Source of the DNA: Endomychus coccineus
Taxonomy: Eukaryota; Arthropoda; Insecta; Coleoptera; Endomychidae
Reading direction: 5' to 3'
Length of the DNA stretch: 64,000 bases
Assembly: GCA_958510875.1 (NCBI GenBank)
Contig: OY294069.1
Span: forward strand, 160,021,111-160,085,110
Below the pieces are notes generated by a model. The model was not told where the DNA came from. It searched no databases and saw only the letters and a list, made by a program, of their open reading frames with translations. Of this stretch, positions 53,597-64,000 are shown one piece after another; position 1 is the stretch's first letter; every line of letters begins with the position of its first letter. The position numbers and the translations under genes were made by a program.

Positions 53597-53611
53597 CGTA
53601 TAGTGACGTCA
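53597..53611 (-). promoter_or_regulatory. TGACGTCACTATACG motif upstream of THAP gene
   Basis: Minus-strand copy of the 15-mer at 52688-52702. It is 98 bp from the THAP start codon, nearly the same distance as for the facing ORF. Confidence 0.6.
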
Positions 53612-54839
53612 CAATCAGCCGCGCCTCGTTTAGACGAGGACGGATATCAATATTTAATTTTAGGCTGTAAACATGTAAATAAAAAAAAATTGTAGTTAGA
53701 CTATTTGAGTACAGTACTTTTGAATTATGAAATTAAAAAAATGTTGAATGAGCCTATTGTCAGCATAGTGTGTATGTAATTCTCAAATCTACAGCGCCAT
53801 CTAACCTATCTTAGGATAACTTTCCTACACATTTGTTGCAAACAAATAATTTATATTTGCTATTAGTTCTTATGCGACTTTCATCCTTCAACTCCTTATT
53901 CTATGCCTAATATGATAAATATAATTGAGGAGATATTGAATACATATCGAAACAGCTTGCATGATTCGAGTTATCGATCACCTCAATCTCAATTATTATA
54001 AAGAACTGTAATGGAAACTATTTCAGAACGAATAAAAGTTTAATAAGGAATTTCAATGCAGTAAAGCAACAGGAATAATCTTGGCTGGAACTCGTTTTGT
54101 TGGTGACATAATGAAGTCTTCCAATATAGCTAGAATATGACCTCATCAGAAATCTTGATCTCGCCTTAACAGAGGACAAAACCACTTTTTACTAGTTGGA
54201 CGTAATCAAGATTGCATTTTCGAGATGCCACGGATCGACTAACCGATCTTATATAGTTTCACTTCAGAGACCGACCATCTCTCGGTAGAAAAGAAAAGTA
54301 AATGCAATTTTATGCCTCGATGCACCATATAGCTAGAGTCTCGCATTATTGTATATCCTAACGATACTAATCTTGGTGCTTGGGCCAGAGCTATATTTAC
54401 CTGGATTCTACTCTAGTTCTTTACTAAGAGAACATGGGATATTTACATCCTTATGCGTGATTTTTATTGTAAGCACGATTCAGACTCACGAAACTGAATC
54501 AATAAGATTTGTATAATCGCGGTCATAAGCTTTATTTTCGTTTTCAACCTACTTCCAAGGCGTTAGAATATTATATTTCGATTTAACCACAAAATGAATT
54601 TTGTTTGTGTCCATTTCAACTTGTAGTTTGCCAGAGAATCCAATAATTCTGAGTGCATGACCGGTGACAACGTAGAGAACGCCATTATGTAGTTACGACT
54701 TCTTTATGAAATATTCGGAATGGGCTCGACGTGATATACGCCATAAGTTATACCCGAGGTTATATCAGATGAAATAATACTGAATTCGAAAATAATAATA
54801 ATTTTTTTATATTTAGAGTACACGAAAGGAAAACCTATG
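53612..54839. other. No recognisable gene
   Basis: AT-rich; nothing supported. Confidence 0.45.
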
Positions 54840-55850
54840 TTCGTAGTGAGCCAATGTTGTGTTGGAATGGAGACGAGGCAATGGAATTTTTCTTGAATGT
54901 TAGGTTATAGACATCAAGTAAGACCCTTCTAGGCAAAGGATTCTACAACTCCCCCGTTCTGTAGAAAAATTAAGTCTGGTATAAAGAAGTTCGCCAGGTT
55001 TCGAGCTTGACAATAAAAGATGACCAGCTTGAGCTCGTCTAGTCTGCCTATCTGGAATCTCTCGTGGTGGAATAACAGAAGAGATTTCTGATGAACAACG
55101 ACCATGGAAATATCTATAGAAAAGGGAGAGATCGCCCACCTTTCTACGATTTTCTAGACAAGTCAATGAATTAGCTCTCCTATGAATAGAATCGAAAAGC
55201 TACAGCCTATGCTTGGGTGCTAAAATGAGAACATGTGAACAGTACAGGAAAGAAAACCAAGTTTTTGTGAAGCTGATTTTGCAAAGGACCTTATATGATC
55301 ATTCCTTGAGAGGTTGCTAGTAGTGATAGGAATAGTTGTATGAGGGATCCGCATTCCTGGAGGAAAAAGATTAAAGTTTCACTTTTGATTGCATCAAACT
55401 TTACTACATTAGCAGATGCCCATTTCCACATTCTTACAAGATATCCTTGCTCCTCTGACTCCATTGGATGATATAGGGGCTTTAGATGAAAAAGCGGTAT
55501 GAAGTGTACCATCATCTGCAAAGCTGTGGACAGGAGAGGAAGTCCCCTTTCAATAGATCGTTGATATGGGATAGATAAAAGGTGGGTCCAGGATATATCC
55601 CTGTGGAACATCAGCGTTGATAGCAATTGTATCGGAGGGGACTGTCAACCACTAAATGAAGTGATCTATCTGAGAGAAAACTAGATAATAAACGGCAAAG
55701 TTGAAGCGGCATACCATATTTCGGAAATTTCCCAAGAAGGTCTTGGTGCCAAACTCGGTCAAATGTTTTGGAGGTAGCCAATACTATAGCAAGAGATTTC
55801 CCAAGGTTTTCATTGAATTTTTGCCATACATGTGTGTGCAAGCAGGTTTG
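54840..55850 (-). pseudogene. LINE family A, RT and C-terminal region
   Basis: Minus strand: AIVLATSKTFDRVWHQDLLG (degenerate motif A, ~55760-55800), KYGMPLQLCRLLSSFLSDRS, DVPQGYILDPPF (motif B, shifted frame), HSFADDGTLHTAF (catalytic FADD, ~55480-55520), then LSLFYRYFHGRCSSEISSVI, PREIPDRQTRRAQAGHLLLS and LFxTGEL-type tail. Stops and frameshifts throughout. The C-terminal part is the same family as 30614-31150. Confidence 0.8.
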
Positions 55851-56999
55851 ATTTCACGATAATGGCCCATTATGGGCCACCGTTAAAGCCGAAGGTGCGT
55901 ATATTGGACTACTGGAATCATCTCTAAAGATTGAAACTTGTAATATTCCCGACAATCGGTATGAAAATCAGATAACATCTCTTCAAATTAAATGTGACAA
56001 CTTTGGAAAAGTTAGCTGGAAAACGATTACTGGACCCTCAAGTACAATGATTTATGTACCAACTCATCGCGTATAATTTTTTTTATAATTTGTTTTGACT
56101 ACACTAGAGGAAAAGCTATAACAGATAAAAACAAAAAAAATTACCTTGTTAAATATCACGTTACTTAAAAGAACATTAATGCAATTGCGAAATTTACAGT
56201 TCCTTATCAAGTCAGACAATGAGAAAACACTGAAACATAGTATTTATAAGAAATTTACAAAATTGTTATTTTATCATGTTCATGCATTTTTTTAAAGCAT
56301 GAAATGAAGCACAATGTTCTATCTAGTCTCCCGAGTCAAAGTTGGGATACTGCATAATTTGAATTTAGCCAAATATTCCTTATACATTTGAGTATGTGAA
56401 CCGAATCGAATAGATAAAATAATGGTTTTGAATCATCAACAAAAGATGAAGATACACAATGCTTAACTTGTTGTATTTAAAAAAAATTTTCATGGCTTTG
56501 CTACTGAGTGCATTATAGTCATTTATAATACAAAATATTTTGAATCCAATTTGTTCTAATTTCAAAATAATTTACACTTACGTCTTGTTCTGCTATTGTT
56601 GTTACCGTGAAATATTTCACAGGGGCAGGCGATATCCATTGTTTCCGTAGTTCATTATCTTTGAGAAAACTGAACATTTGAACTTTTGGCCCGTTAGAGT
56701 AATTTTCCAGGAATCGAGGAGCACAAGTAATGAACTAACAAACGTCAGTAAGCTGTACGTACGACACGAAACGCGAGAGGAACCAACATAGAAAGCCATA
56801 TTGCAACGCACTTTATTCAGTCAGAACACTTTTATACACGCTTATTCACCGGTTAAAAATACGTTTCTATCATACGAGTATACCTTAGGAACCTGTCACA
56901 GTCAAAACTGACTACTAAGACTAAACGATACTGTCGTTTTGTAAGCCTCTCAGGGTGAAGGCCTCATACTATAGAGCGTATTGGTTATAAGCATCAGGA
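55851..56999. other. Penelope 3'-region-like repeat, otherwise nothing
   Basis: 56130-56290 matches 4019-4150 (TTTACAGNTCNTTATCAANN and GAGAAAACANTGAAACAT). No coding sequence was recognised in the rest. Confidence 0.4.
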
Positions 57000-57190
57000 A
57001 TAATAAAATGAAGTCTGGTAGAAAGAAGTTCGGCAGGTCTCAAGCATTACACTAAAGGGGTGACCTGGTGACCAAATTGTGCTCGTCTTGTCTGCCTACA
57101 TGGAATCTGTCGTGGTGTAATAACAGACGAAATTTCTGATAAGCACCAACCATCGAAAATCTATGGAAAAGAGTGTGCTCGTTCCAATGA
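57000..57190 (-). pseudogene. LINE family A scrap
   Basis: The minus strand carries a degraded copy of the SSEISSVIPPREIPDRQTRR block (FRLLLHHDRFHVGRQDEHN in one frame). Base similarity to 54950-55130. Confidence 0.65.
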
Positions 57191-59424
57191 CCAATGGGAT
57201 TCATGACGGAAGATTTGGCAGGCAAATTCTTTCGAAAAGAATTGATAAATATATTTCTACAAATTAAGTTACTTGAAGGTCCAGTTGTCATATATTTCCA
57301 CCGCACAGAGAATCGTGAAAGGTAACTCAGTTTAATGAAAAGAGTAACATAAATCATTGGGTAGTTCAGAGGACGGAACTTTATCGGAACTGTTTTATCA
57401 AAATTACAAGCTAAATTAAACATACTGCACGTACCTATCTCTACCCATATTAATTATAAATCTGAAAACTTATTCCCCGTGTGTACTATGTCAATATTCA
57501 TCAAGAAAACTTTCAAGTGCCCCTGCAGGTTATTTAATACCTCCACCCCCAGCAAGGATAGAATTGAATTGTGAACTTTATGTAGGGAAAGATGAAGGAT
57601 GTCTCCAATGATAGTGCACTTACCCTAGCAAATCCCCTCACTAATACATCCAAGGCGGAAGTTAGCAAGTAGAAAACCATATACTCAACGACAACATAAA
57701 ATATCTAATGTACTTTAGATATTGGAAAATTATAACGCTGCAACGTTTTAGTCACAGAATACGGAATCGCCTTTCGTGATAGAATTCGTTACTACGTAAA
57801 AATTCTAGTATTATGAACACATTTTCTCTATCAATAATTCAAACAATCTATTGATTGCCTTAAGCTCCCTAATATCGGCTAATATAATTTAGTCGTTCCA
57901 TTAATATAAATTAGGAATGTTCGCAAGAACAAAATGTGGCCGTTCAGAAATGATATAGAATTGAGAAAATTCATGAAGAAGCTTTCATTAAACTGTACTA
58001 AGAACTGAAAAATACTTATAATCATGCTTTTGACTACTCGAACTTCTTTTATTTCCTCATTCATCTGATTTATTTGCTGATGTTGATCATCTTGTTTGCG
58101 ATTCTATAGTTATTCATTTTGACGCAAATCTTCCTTCGCAATTCCTACTATTCAAAAACATTTTTACTCGCTATACGTAATACAAGGGAAGTATTGTAAT
58201 CAGTCTGAAATAATTACGGATTTTCAAGGTTTTGGGGGTTTCTGAATTCATTTAGACTATTTCGAAGATGATACGTGTGTGCGTAAGTTGATATGTAACC
58301 CACTGTGGAGACTATTGCACCGTTCCTATTGGTCATACCGATTTTTAAATTGCCAAATCGCTTCAATATGGAAATAAGAAGTGTATTGCTTTTGCTATGC
58401 GTGGACCCAGCGGTGCATTTCCACTCGAATTTCCTATCCTGTCTCTATAGTTGTTTCGGGTATAGTATCCATCTGACAATCATACATTTAACCTACAAAA
58501 ATGCACGAACGCGAAAAATTGTTCCAACGAAAGGAAGGTGTGGAGCAGTTAAATTATACAGCAGAACTTTGGACATTGACTAAAGGTATGAAAACATTGT
58601 TTTGATTTAATAAATTCGTAAGCAAGCTGATTAAAACCCCATTGGTGCCAAATTAGCATACCCCAAATTGAGGTACCGCGATCTACACTACTATTCCTTC
58701 TTCCACCTTCAAGATTCATGATGGTCCAAGAAGAAGCTGCAGATTAGAATAACAAAAAATTACCTCCGTTCAGAATGGTACGTAAAAACAAAAATATAGT
58801 AGACATATATATGTTAATGTGACCTATTTCCCAAGAATTTACAGATAATTCATACCTTGGTCAAGAATCATTATTATAGATATCTATGCAAAATGTTAGT
58901 CTATAAAATTGCTAATATGTGGGTTTCAGACTAATAACAAAGCCTGTCACTTGGTTTGTGAGTAGCCTCTTTGGTATGATGCATAAAACACAACAAAAAG
59001 GGACCACGACATCGATAAGACTAATCATGTCTTGGCATCACAGGGGCCATGAAATCAACGCCCAATGCAGCAATGCTAGGATTTCCTTCCCTCCAATTGG
59101 TAATCCGAGAAGAGGCAAGGCTTGGTGCCTTAAGAATACAAAATACACTGGAGAATGTTCACATTGATCCAGGACATATGAGCATCGTAAAAATCGTGAC
59201 CAGGGATGAACGGTGACTCCGATTTACTGTACCTCAAGTATAGACATAGTGCGGTTCGAGCTCTTGATCGGCTTATGCGAAAGACGGAGTAGCGTAGGAA
59301 ACGAAGTCTTTCCTCCTTACGTCTCACTCACCTCTCCGTCTTAATACTTCAACTATTGACTGCCCTTCTAGTACTTTGATTTTCACTAATTTTATAAAAA
59401 AATTTGATTGTTCAAGCCGTTACT
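57191..59424. other. No recognised gene; two unassigned open frames
   Basis: 58305-58583 (plus) contains MEIRSVLLLLCVDPAVHFHS, which could look like a signal peptide, but no homolog is recognised. 58919-59167 (plus) is also unassigned. No splice context supports either. Confidence 0.3.
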
Positions 59425-59628
59425 TTATGTTAATTTATTGATAAATAAAATAAACAAACACTGTTTTTTCTATCTTTATTACCATTAATTTTATCATGAG
59501 ACGTGACTGTAGTTTCGACAGTTAAACTGTCATACTACAGTAAACTTTTGTGCCAAAATTAGTGGTAATGTACATAAAAAAAACAGTGTTTGTTTATTTC
59601 ATTAATTCATCAATAAATAAATGTTAGT
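59425..59628. repeat. Palindromic MITE-like hairpin (~200 bp)
   Basis: The left arm AATAAAATAAACAAACACTG through TTTATTACCATTAATTTT and the right arm AAAATTAGTGGTAATGTA then CAGTGTTTGTTTATTTCATT are reverse complements with ~10 percent mismatch. The centre is near 59525 (TTTCGACAGTTAAACTGTC). There is almost no loop. Confidence 0.85.
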
Positions 59629-60559
59629 TTCGATAACACCGTAGCTTCTTCAAACAGACATTACAGTACTTTGTAACATCTGTTTGTAAAACTACTTATA
59701 CTTATTTATTAAATTAATGAACATCAAACTTTTAATAGTAATAATAATAATACCATTTTGTAGATCTATAATACCCACAACTATTCTGTATGATGTGACG
59801 TGCTAGTTGCAATTATTTAAGAAATTGATTCAATTATTATCACAATTGCTTTTCAAATTTGCCAGAAATTAATTTTTTGAATCGGTTGCTTACACGGACT
59901 AGACGAAGATCACGAGATAGAGTTAACTCTATGGGCATGCATGCAAACCAACACGCAACACACGTAGAATTTTTTTTCTTGCACGGTTCAGCTATCCTAT
60001 GCGATTCTTAATGAACAAAAAACAAAAGGCTCACACGTGGAGGTGTAAGAGCAGATCGAATGAACAGGAATCTAAAGCTATGGTAGTTATCTAGCTGATC
60101 ATAAACGAAGAGTAATAAGAATAGTAATTGTCACTAAAATGGTAAAACACTCGAATGGCTACTTACTGTGAGATATTAGTTACCCCAATTTGTTCTATCT
60201 GCGGTATTTTTTGGTTAGTTGGCTAGGTAAGGTCGGTATGAAAGACATATTTCTAAAATAAAAATGCCTACATAGAGTTAAACTGTTACGTTTGTTATTT
60301 GATTAAAATTAAATCGCAACTTCAGTTTAATATCAATGTTATGTCGAAAATTAATGTATGTATTTTCCCATAAATATGAAAGTTGTCAAATAAGCTTACT
60401 CATTATATATTCTCAAAGCAAAATTATATTCCACATGGCCCAGGAAACATCAATTAATATGTTATTTCAACAATTTGTATCATAATCGAATATAGAGACT
60501 TGGAAATAGCTCCAAAGTTCTAAACCATACCTAATAATATCCAAGAGCAGAGTAATGCG
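59629..60559. other. No recognisable gene
   Basis: AT-rich; nothing supported. Confidence 0.45.
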
Positions 60560-61095
60560 ATACTCACAGCGGGTCTAGGACAATCCGTCGTCTCCGATTC
60601 GTAGCCGAACCAGTTCGTCGATGGTAGGTTCGCCCCACGTTGGCTGCCACTGTAAGGTTTTGAAGAAACCTTTTGTGTGTAATGATCCCAACTAGTTCAC
60701 TAGGATACTTTACACTCAGGGCTCGTAGTGTTAAGTGTCCTTTGTCCTTAAATTCTTGATGATTCTGTCTTATTTTTGTGGTTAAAGCGTTGGCGCTCCG
60801 GGTCATTCGATCAATCAAGAATCTAAGGACATGGCGCCCCACGTTGGGTGCCATTATAAGGTTGTGTCTAATGATCCCAAATAGCTCACTAGGATATTTT
60901 ATACTCAGGACTCGTAGTGATAAGTGTCCTTAAATTCTTGATCGAGAGTTCTATCTTATTTTTTTGACTAAAGCAGTTGGCGCTCTGGATAATCCGATCA
61001 ATCGAGAATCTGAGGAAGGACACGTATCATTAAGAGCCTTGAGTGTAAAATATCCTAGTGAGCTAATAACAAAAGGTTTCTTCAAAACCTTACAA
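60560..61095 (-). mobile_element. Cluster of LTR-end remnants with primer-binding sites
   Basis: The minus strand has two copies of an LTR end followed by a PBS: ...CCTTACA-GTGGCAGCCAACGTGGGGC (~60630-60655) and ...CCTTATA-ATGGCACCCAACGTGGGGC (~60828-60855). Upstream of each is the same ~90-bp text (CACTACGAGYCCTGAGTRTA). A third, inverted partial copy follows on the plus strand (61013-61095, GTGTAAAATATCCTAGTGAG). TGGCRCCCAACGTGGGGC is a common Gypsy-type primer site. The 96-codon frame across it is not taken as a gene. Confidence 0.6.
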
Positions 61096-62689
61096 AGATT
61101 AGTGCGTTATCTCATATTTTTATATTTTAATACCTGTAATAGTGTGTTTCGAATTTATTTCATTCAATTTTGAAAACATGTACTCAATGTCAAACAGATG
61201 GTCCAAGGAATTACCTTTTGCTCAGAAATTCTGCTTTAAACATTAATAAAATATGAATTATTAAAATAATTGAAAAGGGTGAAACTCGATTTTTTTTGTG
61301 GATCGCGTGTTACATCTTACTTGTAGAGCAATTTATTATAAACCAGCTATACAATTAAAATCGCAACGCTGTTACACGACAATATCTCGTTCTTGAAGTT
61401 GACGTACAAATCTAAATTTAATTGCCGACGGCCGGAATGTTCAACTATTTTTTCGGAAGAACATTAACAATGAAATGAGCATTACATAATCATAAATGGA
61501 AACAATAAAAAGAGAAAGTGTTGACACGTCACCGGAGGAATGACATCTATTTACACGGCGGTATGTGACGACACCAAAGTTTTATCATTTGGGATTCCGG
61601 AACTGGGTTGAACTTCAAGCTAATACTGAAATTCCCGAAACAGTAACATCGCGCTGAAAATATCGGTTAAATGTTTGAGTTCGATAATGTCATCACTTTA
61701 CTTCAACGACCTTTTTCTTTAGTTGAGAATTCAACTATCCCGTTTAGATATTTGAAGATATTAGAAATCCATAGATACGACAATTTAAAGAACAGTTCAA
61801 CGCCATCCAGTATGCATGCATATCAATCAATTTCACTAGATTCAAAACATCTATGTTTATCCGGAAAAGTCCGACTAGACTACACAAGTCCCAAACCCCT
61901 AGACCTTACCATTGTCAAGATATAGCCACTCCATACCCTTATCTGGACACCTGTATAACACTCGTTATGCACATTTATTATGTCGACTATCAACTGGTTC
62001 AATTTAAACCGATTTTTTTATTGATTAGCAGATTACAGTTTTAAAGTTATCGACACCCAATTTGGCATGCCTTCAATCACGATAAAGAAAAGCCCCATTG
62101 CCTTTGGTGAATATCGGATAATATTTACTCCCTTTTCACCACCATGAAATTCTAAAGAATTAATAGCTCCATACTCTCCAGAACGAACAATCTCTATCGG
62201 AGAAAATTTGAAATACGAAAGACCTTTCCAACATTTGATCATGTTTGTTGGACTGTTCGTCCGATGTTATGCTGAAATTGAATTACATATAATAAAACAA
62301 TCAAAGTCGCAGTTTAGGCCTCTTTTAAAAATATAACCATAGTGGTTTCAACCACTCGACGTTTTAAATCTAAATATCTCCTGCTATAGTCAGTGTAAGT
62401 ATCAGGCTCTTGAAGCAACTAAGGTATCATCTTCAGTAAATCTGGAAGAGACAAACAGGATTAACAGACTTCGTGGTATCCTTAGGATTTTAAACAGAAA
62501 TTACTTGTGTAGTCCAGTCAGACTTATCCTGAAATTACTTGCGTAGTCTGTCAGTAGTACGGAAAATAGAACAGTCGACGGGTGACCTGATTACTACTCG
62601 TTAAGCTAGAAAAAAGAACTGAAGCTGAACGGAACTATTGGATTATGTTGTAACTCTAGAGAAACCTTACCGCTATTTAGATGCTCAAA
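61096..62689. other. No recognised gene; unassigned open frames
   Basis: 61671-61925 (plus) and 62033-62242 (minus, IEIVRSGEYGAINSLEFHGG) have no family I recognise. Confidence 0.35.
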
Positions 62690-63790
62690 AAGAGATCTTG
62701 GTAGTATTCACGAGGGTAAGGTAAAAAGTCTCTTAACAAATTTAACAAGAAATGATTTATTTGGTCAAAACTTATATTTTTCTCAACATAATCTCCTTGC
62801 AGCCCGATACTCTTTGTCCGACGTTTTTCTAATTTTTCGATCCCTTCCAAATAATACGATTTCGGCAATCCCTTCAAAATAGGCGTTTGTTTCAGCGATG
62901 ACCTCATCGTTGGAGCCAAATCTCCTCTGCGTAATATACGCCGGTGATCGTTTTGCCCTTTCTAAGGTAATCGATATGGACGATACCGTGTGCTTTCCAA
63001 AAAACTGTCGCCATGACTTTGTTGGCCGATAAACACACTTTGGTCTTTTTCGGCTTCGATTCGCCAGGACAAGTGCATTGTTTCGGCTGTTCTTTGGTCT
63101 CTGGTTATTGTGAGAGATCCATGTTTCGTCCACGATTACGAAACGGGGAAAAAAGTCCTTCTTATCGCGCTTGAACATCGCCAAACACTCCTTTGAAGTT
63201 GTCACACGGTCGCGCTTGCTGTCAACAGAGAGAAAATGCGGCACCCATCTGGCAGATAGCTTGCTCATATTGAAAAATGTGTGCAAAATGTTCCGTACCC
63301 GTTATGTTGAGATGCCCATAGCCTCAGCAATCTCTTGCACTTTAACTCGCCGATCGTCCAATATCATACCATGGATTTTATCGGCGATTTCTAGCGTTGT
63401 AACCTCAATTGGATGGCCAGAACGTTTGGCGTCCTTTGTGGTCATACTACCACAACGAAAATCAGTAAACCAATTGTGAACCGTTGTAAACGATGGTGAA
63501 GAGTCCCCATAAGGTTTAACAAGCGATGCTTTGGTTTGCATAATGTTTTTTCCACGCAAGAAATAATGTTTAATCAAGAAGCGAAATTCACTTTTTTCCA
63601 TGTTTACAAAAATCTTCAAGGTTGCTTGCTTTCGATGGGTGTCAAAACGGAACTGAATGACAGTGTGAACATTTTAATACGTTCTAGTTAAAGATGGTAC
63701 CTACATCACAAATGTCACGTGGCATTTTGGATTGTGGCACCATCTGTTTTATTTTTCAGGAACTTTTCACCTTGCTCTCGTACTTATTGG
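62690..63790 (-). mobile_element. mariner copy with internal deletion
   Basis: Minus strand: leader from ~63790, start at 63601, MEKSEFRFLIKHYFLRGKNI, SSPSFTTVHNWFTDFRCGSM, IEVTTLEIADKIHGMILDDR; stop after AEAMGIST; then LSARWVPHFLSVDSKRDRVT and RFVIVDETWISHNNQ (first catalytic Asp in VDETW), PTKSWRQFFGKHTVSSISIT and RSPAYITQ. The frame then jumps to RRFGSNDEVIAETNAYFEGI, so a deletion has removed the segment with the second (HQDNAPAH) and third (YSPDL) catalytic Asp. It ends RRLC and stop near 62783. The best-preserved mariner in the window, but inactive. Confidence 0.88.
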
Positions 63791-64000
63791 TTGCAATAAT
63801 AAATCAATCAGTCAATCGTTATTTCATTACTTGGTTTCATTTGAATTGAGACTACTCTCATGGTGTTATTGGCGATAATTCATAACCACTATGGAGTAAT
63901 CCACTCATTCAAGAAATGATCCCAACATCAAAGCCCAGATTAATTATTGAATCTTATCTCTCATTCCATTTTGACAATGAAATGAAAATCAATTCCTGAA

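Noticed and set aside
58305..58583. Secreted-protein gene (hydrophobic start MEIRSVLLLLCV)
   Set aside because: No recognisable family, splice sites or neighbouring exons; one hydrophobic stretch in AT-rich DNA is weak evidence.
60564..60854. 96-codon minus-strand frame
   Set aside because: Spans two LTR-PBS joints; the translated text reflects the repeat and not a protein family.
63171..63479. 102-codon plus-strand open frame
   Set aside because: Antisense shadow of the 63-kb mariner.
1..64000. CRISPR array or bacterial operon
   Set aside because: No regularly spaced short identical repeats with unique spacers, no Shine-Dalgarno-linked gene runs; all coding traces are eukaryotic mobile elements.

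Overview
This window looks like intergenic DNA from an insect nuclear genome. It is AT-rich (roughly two thirds A+T by eye), no host gene could be recognised with confidence, and nearly everything identifiable is a transposable element or a relic of one. The mix of Penelope-like elements with GIY-YIG endonucleases, BEL/Pao and Gypsy LTR elements, several LINE families, mariner, Tc1, hAT, MULE-like, Crypton-like and THAP-related sequences and tRNA-derived SINEs is typical of a TE-laden arthropod genome such as a beetle or bug. The exact taxon cannot be read from the sequence.

Layout. 1-2.5 kb: an open Penelope-like ORF running off the left edge, abutting a broken LINE and the 5' end of a mariner. 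4-5.7 kb: Penelope GIY-YIG relic, a SINE and two arrays of a ~162-bp repeat in opposite orientations. 6.2-7.4 kb: broken LINE. 8.4-9.3 kb: decayed Penelope. 11-15.6 kb: a Penelope relic split by a young, internally deleted BEL/Pao element with near-identical 216-bp LTRs and a 5-bp target duplication. 17-17.6 kb: Tc1 transposase relic split by a SINE with a 12-bp target duplication. 20.2-23 kb: a mariner apparently split twice, by a Crypton-like tyrosine-recombinase fragment plus a palindrome, and by a 1082-bp non-autonomous DNA transposon with CACAGTG-type ends. 24.4-26.9 kb: a mariner split by a LINE 3' end, followed by a 1.2-kb inverted-repeat element carrying a relic of a Cys-rich multicopy protein. 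28-32.5 kb: another Cys-rich relic, three LINE relics and a Penelope endonuclease scrap. 34.5-35.4 kb and 50.9-52.0 kb: two fold-back-like elements. 37.5-38.8 kb: Gypsy gag and primer-binding site, then an inverted repeat with hammerhead-like motifs. 43.5-45.1 kb: LINE. 46.6-50 kb: a MULE-like relic split by a 2.6-kb hAT with a perfect 8-bp target duplication. 52.7-53.6 kb: a compact convergent pair (THAP-domain gene and a short ORF) behind mirrored TGACGTCA promoter motifs. 54.8-57.2 kb: LINE relics. 59.4-61.1 kb: palindromic MITE and LTR/PBS remnants. 62.7-63.8 kb: internally deleted mariner.

The elements are layered by nesting: older Penelope, Tc1, mariner and MULE copies are hosts for younger BEL, SINE, Transib-like and hAT insertions, so relative ages can be read from the junctions. 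Most promising for follow-up are the 1082-bp element with RSS-like ends, the hammerhead-ribozyme-like motifs tied to Penelope sequences, the mirrored THAP/short-ORF unit, and the inverted-repeat element that encloses the Cys-rich protein relic.
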